The notes under the pieces were generated by a model, which was given only the letters and a program-made list of their open reading frames with translations, searched no databases and was not told the DNA's origin. DNA of 21,407 nt from an uncultured Bacteroidales bacterium (GTDB lineage Bacteria; Bacteroidota; Bacteroidia; Bacteroidales; UBA932), in the NCBI GenBank assembly GCA_934725285.1, contig CAKVBK010000026.1, positions 1 to 21,407 of the forward strand. Reading direction: 5' to 3'. How positions within the stretch are numbered: the first letter of the stretch is position 1; each line of letters begins with the position of its first letter. Below, piece by piece: positions 14,588-21,407 of this stretch. A program made the translations under genes and the position numbers.

Positions 14588-15978
14588 TAAAGAAAATAGC
14601 AATCACACTCTTCGCCTTCGCCGCTGCCTGCGCGATGGCCTCAGCTCAGAAATACAAGTATGTCGACAAGACCGTGGCGGTTGTCGGCAATGAAGTGATC
14701 ATGATTTCTGACATCGAAGGCGCTGTCAAAGACAGATCCGCGCAAGGTATGTCTTCGGACCGCAATGTCCGTTGTGAGGTACTGGAGTCCATCCTGGAAT
14801 CGAAGATTTTCCTTATGCAGGCCAGGATTGATTCCCTTACGGTCAATCAGGACATGGTGGATGGGAGTCTTTCCCAACAGGCAGACAGGATGTTGACCTA
14901 TCTTGGGGGCGAGGACAAGGTTGAGGAATATTTCGGCAAGCCTCTGTACCGTCTCCGTCAGGAATGGCGCAAGCAGTATGAGGAAATGAGTCTTACGCAA
15001 CAGGCCCAGCAGGAGATCATGAAGCAGATTCCGGAGATGACTCCTTATGATGTCAAGGAATATCTTGACACAGTTGACACCAAGAATCTTCCGATTGTGC
15101 CGATCAAATACCAGCTAAGCCAGATATGTCTATATCCAGATCGTGAGGCCGCCAACCTTGCCGTGCGCGAGAAGCTGCTTGACCTGCGTGAGAGAATAAT
15201 CAATGGAGAAAAATTCTCTACCCTAGCCAGGATATATTCGGAAGATCCGGGGAGCGCCCGCAAGGGTGGTGAACTCGGAATGGCTTCCAAATCAATATTC
15301 TGGCCAGTTTTCTCGGATGCCGCCATGGCTTTGAAACCAGGAGTCATCTCGCAGATTGTCGAGACTCCCGACGGGTTCCACATCATCGAGGTCATCGAGA
15401 AGAAGGGAGACATGTTCAACGCACGTCATATCCTGATGAAGCCGAAGTATACGGATGAAGACAGGGAAAAGGCGTTCAAGACATTGGACAGCCTCAGGAC
15501 CGAGATCAACAACAACGCGGTGTCATTCAAGATGGCGGCCAACTTCTATTCTCAGGATCCGGCCACCAGAACTAACGGCGGGCAGATGTCTGATCCGAAC
15601 ACAGGTTCTGCATATTTCGAGATAGATCAGCTCAAACCTGAAGACTATTTGGCGATCAAGGATTTGAAGGAAGGTGAGATCTCGCAGCCGATCGAGTCAA
15701 CCGACAATGACGGCCGTCAGGATCAGGTCAAGGATTATGTGGTCGGAAAGACGATCTATAAGATCATCCGTGTGGACAAGATCATTCCGGCCCACACCGC
15801 TTCGTTTGAGGAAGATTTCAGCCAGCTTCAGGAACAGGTTCGTCAGGACAAGCAGATGAAGGCGATTGACGACTTCCTTGCGAAGAAGATCAAGGAGACG
15901 CACATCGTGATTGATCCTTTGTTCAGGGATTGCGATTTCCGCCGTCCAGGCTGGGCGTCAAAGTTTTCTGAAGACTGA
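14584..15978 (+). CDS. surA: Periplasmic peptidyl-prolyl isomerase/chaperone SurA
   Basis: 464 residues, the family length. A Sec signal peptide (1-21, ASAQ) precedes the SurA N-terminal domain (YVDKTVAVVGNEVIMISDIE). Two parvulin-type domains follow at about 174-272 (FSTLARIYSEDPGSARKGGE, LKPGVISQIVETPDGFHIIEV) and 279-395 (ARHILMKPKY, YSQDPATRTNGGQM). SurA escorts outer-membrane proteins through the periplasm. The gene overlaps the upstream lipoprotein gene by four bases and the downstream OstA-like gene by one, so the three are made together, in step with LPS-transport or envelope needs. Confidence 0.95.
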   Translation: MIKKIAITLFAFAAACAMASAQKYKYVDKTVAVVGNEVIMISDIEGAVKDRSAQGMSSDRNVRCEVLESILESKIFLMQARIDSLTVNQDMVDGSLSQQADRMLTYLGGEDKVEEYFGKPLYRLRQEWRKQYEEMSLTQQAQQEIMKQIPEMTPYDVKEYLDTVDTKNLPIVPIKYQLSQICLYPDREAANLAVREKLLDLRERIINGEKFSTLARIYSEDPGSARKGGELGMASKSIFWPVFSDAAMALKPGVISQIVETPDGFHIIEVIEKKGDMFNARHILMKPKYTDEDREKAFKTLDSLRTEINNNAVSFKMAANFYSQDPATRTNGGQMSDPNTGSAYFEIDQLKPEDYLAIKDLKEGEISQPIESTDNDGRQDQVKDYVVGKTIYKIIRVDKIIPAHTASFEEDFSQLQEQVRQDKQMKAIDDFLAKKIKETHIVIDPLFRDCDFRRPGWASKFSED

Positions 15979-18773
15979 TGTTCGGAAGACGTCTGTCATA
16001 TTCATTCCTGCTTCTGCTGGTATCGTTCAGTCTCTTCGCTCAGAAAAATGAGCGGAGAGACAGTCTTGTACGCTTGCTTGGATGCGATGAGCTTCAGCAG
16101 GTTGAGGAAAAAGGCTTTAATTTCAGGAAGGCGCTGGGGCACGCGCGTTTCGAGCACAACTCGACATTGCTGGTCTGCGACACAGCTCTTTGGAACGTCA
16201 ACCAGAACATCATCAATGCGTTCGGCAACGTCAAGATCATCCAGAACAACACCGTGCTGAGCAGTGACCGTCTTGACTATCTGATCGATCAGGATTTGGC
16301 GGAGTTCCGTGGCACCCTCGTCCAGCTTCAGGACAAGGACAAGAACACGTTGAGGACCAGGGATCTGGACTATAATACCAAGGATAGTGTCGCCGTGTTC
16401 AGGCGGGGCGGCGCATTGCGGGACAAGGATGGCCAGATCATAGAAAGTGACGACGGGTACTATTATTCGAAGACGAAGACATTTGATTTTATGGGGAATG
16501 TGAATATGTACACGGACTCCATCTTCGTCAAGACCGATAATCTGACGTACAACACGGCCAGCAACATCGCTGTCTTCGGAACTGGTACGAACGCCTGGAA
16601 AGACAACAATATGCTGTCCTCCAAGGCCGGTGAATATGACCGTAACATCGAGAGGTTCACATTCACGAAGGACGTTCATCTGTTGACTTCCGAACAGGAG
16701 GCTTGGGCTGACACCTTGGTGTTCTACCGCATACCGAACGACGTTGAGATGTTCGGCCACGTGGAACTGCTTGACACAACGAGAAATGTGGCCGCTTTGG
16801 CCGGCTATGTGCAATACATTGATTCGCTGTCCTGCGTGAAACTGGCCCGTGATCCGGCCGTGATCGCCATCAGCGAGCAAGGCGAGAAGAGGGACACGGC
16901 CTATATCGGGGCCGACACATTGGTTCTTCGCTCCTTTATGAGGTTCGAGGTGGATTCCACGGAGGTTGAGGCGGCCAGTGCCCGTCTGAAAGAACTGAAT
17001 GTCGATCCTGTCACAGAGTACCGACGCAAGGCCGCTGAAGCCGCCCGTGCCGCCGCTGAGGAAGCCCGCAAGAAGATGGCTGAGGAGGATCCCAATGCGG
17101 CCGGGGCCGTTGACCGTGGGCGCGGTGCCTCCAAGAATGCTTCCTCGACGGAATCTGCCGCTGAAGTCTTGACTGGAAATGCGATCGGCGGGAATCCGGG
17201 CACGTCCGGAAAAGGTGGGCGAAAGAAACAGATTCTGCCCGCTCCATTGGATGATGAGCTGGCTCCGGAGTTACCGCTTTGGTCATTTGGGCATCCACAG
17301 TCTCCTGACTCTCTGTCTAGGAAAGCCTTGGCCGATTCGCTTAAGGCTGCTGGTGACAGTCTTGGAATCAGAACCGATTCCTTGGCCGTCTCGGCAGATT
17401 CTCTTTCCGTGTCTGATTCACTTGCTGTACGTGACTCTCTTGCCGTGGCGGATTCTTTGGCTCTCGCTCCAAAGGACTCCTCCAAGATTAATTTCATTTA
17501 CGGAATCAAGAATGTCAAGGTCTTCAGAAATGATATGCAGGTTACATGTGATTCGTTGGCCTACAATGATCTGGATTCTTTGGTCCGTCTGTATCAGACC
17601 CCGGTTGTCTGGAATGAGGTTCGCCGCCAGTACACCGCGGACAGCATCACCGTGATAGTCAAGAACCAGACAATAGACCGTGCCAGCCTGATGTCCAATG
17701 CCTTCATAATAGTCCAGGAGGATTCTGTCTCCTACGATCAGATTCGCGGTGCGGAGATGATGGCTTATTTCGACAGTACCGGAACGCTGAAGCGGTTCGA
17801 TGCCATGGGTGGGGCCTCCGGTGTGTTTTTCATAGAAGAGGACGGCACTCTTGCGACAGTCAATAAGTTTGAGTCCAAGATGCTGACAGCAACATTGCAG
17901 AATGGCAATATTCAGGATTTGAACTATTTCGACGCAGTCAAGAGTGATGCCTACCCTGTGGTTCAGATGAAGAAGGATGAGAAGATCCTCAAGGGTTTTG
18001 ATTGGGAACCGGACAAACGTCCTAAAGGCCCTGAGGACATAACATCCTATACTCCGAGAGAGTCTGAAAGGCGGCGTTATGAATCGGTTCCAAAAACAAA
18101 GTTCACCCAGACAGACATCTATTTCCCTGGATATATGGGCAGCGTTTACAAGATGCTGGCTCAGCAGGATTCCTTGAAAAGAGTTCGTGATGCTGAACGC
18201 AAACGTCTTGAGGCAGAGCGTAAGGCGACGGAAGCCCGTCTTGCCGACAGTTTGAGCACTGCCGCGGCGGCGGATAGTCTAGCCTTGCGGGACAGCCTTG
18301 CCACAAAGGATAGTCTTGCGATTGGGAATATTCAGAAAGACAGTCTTGCACGGAAGGACAGTCTGGCCCAACGGGATAGCAGTCTGGCCTTAAGTAAGGA
18401 CAGCATTGGTGTCAAGTCGGGCGGACAATCCGTTATGTCCTCAGACACGACCGACGTCAAGAAGGCGGAAAAGGCTCGGCGGCGGGCGGAGAAAGAAAAA
18501 GCCCGTCAAGAAAAAGCAGCCGCGAAGGAGGCTCGTTGGGCAGAGTTGGATGCCAAGGATGCAGCCAAGGCGAAGGCGAAGGAGGAAAAGGCTTTGGCAA
18601 AGAAGAGAGCCAAGACTCTGAAAACCCTGAAGGCGATGGAGAAACGAAGGGCTAAAGAGGAGAAGATGATTGAACGCTACAAGGCTCGTTACGAAAAACA
18701 AAAAGCCAAGAAAGAAGCCAAGGCCGCCAGGAAATCCGGCAAAGGATCACTTCGACAGGCTGCCACAGAATAA
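15978..18773 (+). CDS. OstA-like (LptA-fold) protein with repeat linkers and a basic tail
   Basis: 931 residues. A signal peptide (1-21) leads to an OstA/LptA-type beta-jellyroll region (about 25-330) with many short strands such as AFGNVKIIQNNTVLSSDRLDY and GNVNMYTDSIFVKTDNLTYN. A second such region spans about 503-665 (YGIKNVKVFRNDMQVTCDSLAYN). Between them is an Ala-rich, charged linker with DSLA/DSLS repeats (444-497). A second DSLA block (757-810) and a Lys/Arg/Ala-rich, probably helical tail (828-925) end the protein. It lacks the LptD barrel. The family is thought to take part in LPS transport in Bacteroidota; the exact role is inferred. The ATG overlaps the surA stop by one base. Confidence 0.85.
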   Translation: MFGRRLSYSFLLLLVSFSLFAQKNERRDSLVRLLGCDELQQVEEKGFNFRKALGHARFEHNSTLLVCDTALWNVNQNIINAFGNVKIIQNNTVLSSDRLDYLIDQDLAEFRGTLVQLQDKDKNTLRTRDLDYNTKDSVAVFRRGGALRDKDGQIIESDDGYYYSKTKTFDFMGNVNMYTDSIFVKTDNLTYNTASNIAVFGTGTNAWKDNNMLSSKAGEYDRNIERFTFTKDVHLLTSEQEAWADTLVFYRIPNDVEMFGHVELLDTTRNVAALAGYVQYIDSLSCVKLARDPAVIAISEQGEKRDTAYIGADTLVLRSFMRFEVDSTEVEAASARLKELNVDPVTEYRRKAAEAARAAAEEARKKMAEEDPNAAGAVDRGRGASKNASSTESAAEVLTGNAIGGNPGTSGKGGRKKQILPAPLDDELAPELPLWSFGHPQSPDSLSRKALADSLKAAGDSLGIRTDSLAVSADSLSVSDSLAVRDSLAVADSLALAPKDSSKINFIYGIKNVKVFRNDMQVTCDSLAYNDLDSLVRLYQTPVVWNEVRRQYTADSITVIVKNQTIDRASLMSNAFIIVQEDSVSYDQIRGAEMMAYFDSTGTLKRFDAMGGASGVFFIEEDGTLATVNKFESKMLTATLQNGNIQDLNYFDAVKSDAYPVVQMKKDEKILKGFDWEPDKRPKGPEDITSYTPRESERRRYESVPKTKFTQTDIYFPGYMGSVYKMLAQQDSLKRVRDAERKRLEAERKATEARLADSLSTAAAADSLALRDSLATKDSLAIGNIQKDSLARKDSLAQRDSSLALSKDSIGVKSGGQSVMSSDTTDVKKAEKARRRAEKEKARQEKAAAKEARWAELDAKDAAKAKAKEEKALAKKRAKTLKTLKAMEKRRAKEEKMIERYKARYEKQKAKKEAKAARKSGKGSLRQAATE
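17307..17468 (+). repeat. First DSLA/DSLS coding repeat block
   Basis: Encodes residues 444-497 of the OstA-like protein, with DSL recurring at irregular short intervals (DSLAVSADSLSVSDSLAVRD and similar). Codon use differs between units, so the block is conserved at protein level rather than freshly duplicated. Confidence 0.75.
18246..18407 (+). repeat. Second DSLA coding repeat block
   Basis: Encodes about residues 757-810 of the OstA-like protein, again DSLx units (ADSLALRDSLATKDSLAIGN, ARKDSLAQRDSS). It precedes the basic coiled tail encoded at 18459-18752. Confidence 0.75.
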
Positions 18774-18806
18774 TGGCCGCTGAGTGGGCCGATGCTCCAT
18801 ATTAAT

Positions 18807-18839
18807 AAGGACTGACCTGATGGCCAGTCCTTTATTCTT
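18807..18839 (+). terminator. Intrinsic terminator after the OstA-like gene
   Basis: AAGGACTG (18807-18814) pairs with CAGTCCTT (18825-18832), with two inner C-G pairs, then an interrupted T run (TTTATTCTT). The 5' flank is A/T-rich, so it may also work for the convergent tdh gene. Confidence 0.75.
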
Positions 18840-18854
18840 GTGAAAGAGTATCTA

Positions 18855-19808
18855 TTACAGAAGTTTTTTCTTAAGGGCGTCGATCATGTCCACCGTCATC
18901 GTCTCCAGATCGTATGACGGAGTCCATCCCCACTCCTCGCGGGCGCATGAATCATCCATCTTGTCCGGCCATGAATCGGCGATCGCCTGACGTACCGGGT
19001 CAACCTCGTAACGCATCTTGAATCCAGGAATATGCTCCTCTATCTTTTTGCGCAGAATCTCAGGATCAAAGCTCATAGAAGCGATGTTGAATGAGTTGCG
19101 GTGTTTCAGCTTTGAAGGGTCCGCATTCATGATGTCCACTGCCGCCTTAAGGGCGTCCGGCATGTACATCATGTCCATGTAGGTCCCGGCGGCGATAGGG
19201 CAGACGAACTCCTCACCTTTCACGGCCGCATAGTAGATCTCAACGGCATAGTCAGTTGTGCCGCCGCCTGGAAGAGTGACGTTGGAGATCAATCCCGGGA
19301 ATCTCACTGAACGAGTGTCCACACCGTATTTCGTGTGATAGTAGTCACTGAGCAATTCGGTGGCGACTTTGGTAACACCGTACATCGAACGCGGTCTCTG
19401 GATTGTGTCCTGAGGAGTGTTGATGTGCGGAGTCTCCGGGCCGAAGGAACCGATAGAAGATGGCGTGAACACAGCCACATTGTTCTCGCGAGCTATTTCA
19501 AGAATATTCATCAATCCATCGATCTGGATGTGCCATGCCAGCTGCGGCTTCCTTTCCGCCACTGCTGAGAGCAGTGCAGCAAGGTTGTAGATTGTGTCGA
19601 TGTCGTACTTCTTGACGATGCCCAGAAGCTGCTCGCCGTTGCAGACATCAGCCTCCTCGGCAGGGCCGCTTTCAAGCAGGACTCCCTTTGGCTCGGCACC
19701 CTTGATGTAGCCGGCGACAACGTTGCCTTCCGGGTACATATTCCTGATTTTCATTGTCAGCTCGGAGCCGATTTGTCCGGTCGAACCTATCACTAGTACA
19801 TTTTTCAT
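18855..19808 (-). CDS. tdh: L-threonine 3-dehydrogenase, short-chain (SDR) type
   Basis: Oxidises L-threonine to 2-amino-3-ketobutyrate with NAD+. 317 residues, the length of SDR-type TDH rather than the longer zinc-dependent type. The Rossmann motif GSTGQIGS is at 8-15. NLAALLSAVAERKPQLAW, TPSSIGSFGP and the catalytic Y143xxxK147 (MYGVTK) follow, then the family's PGGGTTDYAVEIYY and YMDMMYMPDAL. It is divergent from kbl, which takes its unstable product. The ATG at 19808 has a TAAATTTG -7 box about 36 bases upstream. Confidence 0.95.
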   Translation of the reverse strand: MKNVLVIGSTGQIGSELTMKIRNMYPEGNVVAGYIKGAEPKGVLLESGPAEEADVCNGEQLLGIVKKYDIDTIYNLAALLSAVAERKPQLAWHIQIDGLMNILEIARENNVAVFTPSSIGSFGPETPHINTPQDTIQRPRSMYGVTKVATELLSDYYHTKYGVDTRSVRFPGLISNVTLPGGGTTDYAVEIYYAAVKGEEFVCPIAAGTYMDMMYMPDALKAAVDIMNADPSKLKHRNSFNIASMSFDPEILRKKIEEHIPGFKMRYEVDPVRQAIADSWPDKMDDSCAREEWGWTPSYDLETMTVDMIDALKKKLL

Positions 19809-19843
19809 TGCTGTTCGCTTGTTTATTGCTAAATTAGCATCTA

Positions 19844-19851
19844 CAAATTTA
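19844..19851 (-). promoter_or_regulatory. -7 box of tdh promoter
   Basis: TAAATTTG on the minus strand fits TAnnTTTG, with a leader of about 30 bases. No -33 TTG lies at 19 bases. Confidence 0.5.
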
Positions 19852-19913
19852 CATTATTTTCTGAGATATGGCCTTAATAATGTCAAAATCTAAACAAATT
19901 TCTCAAAAATTGA

Positions 19914-19921
19914 TATATTTG
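19914..19921 (+). promoter_or_regulatory. -7 box of kbl promoter
   Basis: TATATTTG fits TAnnTTTG, 38 bases before the kbl ATG. The AT-rich 62-base interval between this box and the tdh box could hold a shared operator controlling both threonine genes; no clear palindrome is visible there. Confidence 0.5.
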
Positions 19922-19959
19922 TCAGTGCGAAATCGAAACGTTTTATAAAATTATCAGAT

Positions 19960-21150
19960 ATGTACGGAAAATTCCAGGAACATCTAAAGGCAGAGCTTGC
20001 CTCCATCAAGGAAGCCGGACTCTACAAGAATGAAAGAAACATCGCCTCGGCTCAGTCTGCTGAGATCACTCTTCAGGACGGCAGCAAGGCCCTGAACTTC
20101 TGCGCCAACAACTATCTTGGACTCGCTGATTCTCCGAGGCTTATCGAAGCCGCGAAGAAGGCGATGGACGAGAGGGGATTCGGAATGTCCTCTGTCCGTT
20201 TCATCTGCGGAACACAGGATCTTCACAAGGAACTTGAGGCCGCCATCTCCGACTTTTTCCACACCGAGGACACAATCCTTTACGCGTCATGCTTCGATGC
20301 CAACGGCGGTGTGTTCGAACCGCTTCTCACAGCTGAGGACGCGATCATCTCCGACTCCTTGAACCATGCGTCCATCATCGACGGTGTGCGTCTTTGCAAG
20401 GCAGTCCGTTACCGCTATGCCAACGCTGACATGGCCGACCTTGAGCGTTGTCTTCAGGAGGCTCAGGCCCAGAGGTTCCGCATCATCTGCACCGATGGAG
20501 TGTTCTCTATGGACGGCAACGTCGCTCCGATGGACAAGATCTGCGGGCTCGCCGAGAAATATGACGCCCTCGTGATGGTAGACGAAAGCCATTCCGCCGG
20601 AGTAGTCGGCAAGACAGGCCATGGTGTCGCGGAGCAGTTCAATTGCTACGGCCGCATCGACATATTCACAGGTACTCTCGGCAAGGCATTCGGCGGCACC
20701 GTCGGCGGATTCACCACAGGCCGCAAGGAGATCATCGACATGCTACGCCAGCGCTCCCGCCCTTATCTGTTCTCCAACTCCCTGCCTCCGATGATCGTCG
20801 CCGCCGGCATCGAGATGTTCAAGATGCTCAAGGAAAGCAACGAACTCCACGACCGTCAGCAGGAGAATGTTAACTACTTCCGTGACAAGATGCTGGCCGC
20901 CGGATTTGACATCAAGCCGACCCAGAGTGCCATCTGCGCGGTGATGCTCTACGATGCGCCGCTTTCCCAGAAGTTCGCCGCCAAAATGGCCGAGGAAGGA
21001 ATATTCGTGACCGGTTTCTACTATCCGGTGGTTCCTAAGGGCCAGGCCCGCATCCGTGTCCAGCTCTCCGCCGCCCACAAGCGCGAGCACCTCGACAAAG
21101 CCATCGCCGCTTTTATCAAAGTCGGCAAGGAACTTGGTGTCATCAAGTAA
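19960..21150 (+). CDS. kbl: Glycine C-acetyltransferase (2-amino-3-ketobutyrate CoA ligase)
   Basis: A PLP enzyme of the alpha-oxoamine synthase family that splits 2-amino-3-ketobutyrate with CoA into glycine and acetyl-CoA. 396 residues, matching the family. The N-terminus has NFCANNYLGLADSPRL; the PLP site shows SDSLNHASIIDG, VDESHSAG (D208, H211) and the Schiff-base lysine K242 in TGTLGKAFGG. The end, GFYYPVVPKGQARIRVQLSA, is typical of KBL. Paired divergently with tdh it completes the threonine-to-glycine route. A large inverted-repeat element 30 bases after the stop probably ends its transcript. Confidence 0.96.
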   Translation: MYGKFQEHLKAELASIKEAGLYKNERNIASAQSAEITLQDGSKALNFCANNYLGLADSPRLIEAAKKAMDERGFGMSSVRFICGTQDLHKELEAAISDFFHTEDTILYASCFDANGGVFEPLLTAEDAIISDSLNHASIIDGVRLCKAVRYRYANADMADLERCLQEAQAQRFRIICTDGVFSMDGNVAPMDKICGLAEKYDALVMVDESHSAGVVGKTGHGVAEQFNCYGRIDIFTGTLGKAFGGTVGGFTTGRKEIIDMLRQRSRPYLFSNSLPPMIVAAGIEMFKMLKESNELHDRQQENVNYFRDKMLAAGFDIKPTQSAICAVMLYDAPLSQKFAAKMAEEGIFVTGFYYPVVPKGQARIRVQLSAAHKREHLDKAIAAFIKVGKELGVIK

Positions 21151-21179
21151 TCGATTTTTTATATACTAATACTAGCAAG

Positions 21180-21317
21180 AACGAAAAGGCAGTTGCCATA
21201 AGGTGACTTTGGCTCCCGAAGAGGGAGGTCGTGAGCGAAAAAAATGAAGGTCCACTGGACCTTCATAGCGAACAGCACGAAGTGGGGAGGATCACCGTTG
21301 GCAACTGCCTTTTCGTT
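21180..21317. repeat. Structured element with 19-bp perfect terminal inverted repeats
   Basis: AACGAAAAGGCAGTTGCCA (21180-21198) is perfectly complementary to 21299-21317. Inside lie further pairings: GGTGA (21202-21206) with TCACC (21292-21296); CTCCC (21213-21217) with GGGAG (21223-21227) or alternatively with GGGAG at 21285-21289; TCGTG (21229-21233) with CACGA (21276-21280); and a central 10-bp stem, 21244-21253 with 21257-21266, around loop ACT. Two AGCGAA copies face each other in the inner loop. A T run (21316-21320) follows on the plus strand. It lies between two convergent genes and probably ends both transcripts, but is far larger than a normal terminator. It could be a MITE-like repeat or a structured RNA. 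Confidence 0.75.
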
Positions 21318-21329
21318 TTTATCTATAAT

Positions 21330-21407
21330 CTACTCCGCGTAAAGCGAGATGATGTTGAGGATGACCTGCGAGGCCTTCTCGATGCTCTGAAGCGGCACGA
21401 ACTCCAT
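21330..21407 (-). CDS. C-terminal end of a gene, possibly M20 peptidase (PepT-like)
   Basis: The last 25 codons of a minus-strand gene that runs off the window; the stop is at 21330-21332. The peptide begins MEFVPLQSIEKASQVILNII. The pattern (M/Y)EFVPLxSIEKA followed by a hydrophobic helix resembles the end of peptidase T and related M20 metallopeptidases. The match is short, so the product is tentative. The Met at the window edge is probably internal. Confidence 0.5.
   Translation of the reverse strand: MEFVPLQSIEKASQVILNIISLYAE

Noticed and set aside
16002..16880. Long minus-strand open frame (292 codons) opposite the OstA-like gene
   Set aside because: The plus-strand frame overlaps surA by one base and has family features; the minus frame has no signal, motif or promoter.

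Overview
The window looks like chromosomal DNA of a Bacteroidota bacterium, most likely order Bacteroidales. Upstream of many genes there is a TAnnTTTG -7 box, twice with a TTG/TTTG -33 element exactly 19 bases away, and Shine-Dalgarno sequences are mostly missing. The gene content fits: an OstA-like envelope protein after two SurA-type chaperones, short-chain threonine dehydrogenase next to kbl, and small Cys/Glu-rich lipoproteins. I cannot place it below order.

Layout. 1-337: the last helix and 3' end of a 16S rRNA, then tRNA-Ile(GAT) and tRNA-Ala(TGC), then an intrinsic terminator. No 23S or 5S rRNA follows. 338-1655: an AT-rich accessory stretch with two unrecognised minus-strand genes (a lipoprotein and a small membrane protein). 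1656-3148 (minus): tsaC and rsmE, both acting on translation RNAs. 3194-4851 (plus): a NagX/HGSNAT-like membrane acyltransferase and a YfcE-type phosphoesterase. 4964-7108 (plus): a tiny CCDST-repeat lipoprotein, radA, and a conserved 96-residue protein. galE (minus) and dacB (plus) diverge from a compact shared promoter region. dacB converges on an NlpC/P60 hydrolase, so two peptidoglycan enzymes meet tail to tail. 11038-18773 (plus): a YhcC-type radical SAM protein, guaB, then three tightly packed envelope genes (SurA-like lipoprotein, SurA, OstA-like protein). 18855-21150: divergent tdh and kbl, which together convert threonine to glycine plus acetyl-CoA. The window closes with a large structured inverted-repeat element and the last 25 codons of a minus-strand gene, possibly an M20 peptidase.

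Most genes are ordinary housekeeping. The most interesting signals are at DNA or RNA level. (1) The hexamer GAATAT/ATATTC is present at about 58 places against roughly 10 expected, on both strands, in all reading frames and between genes. (2) A 138-base element with perfect 19-bp terminal inverted repeats and nested hairpins lies between kbl and its convergent neighbour. (3) A 59-base hairpin after the 16S-Ile-Ala cluster captures the 3' acceptor strand of tRNA-Ala, where 23S rRNA would be expected.
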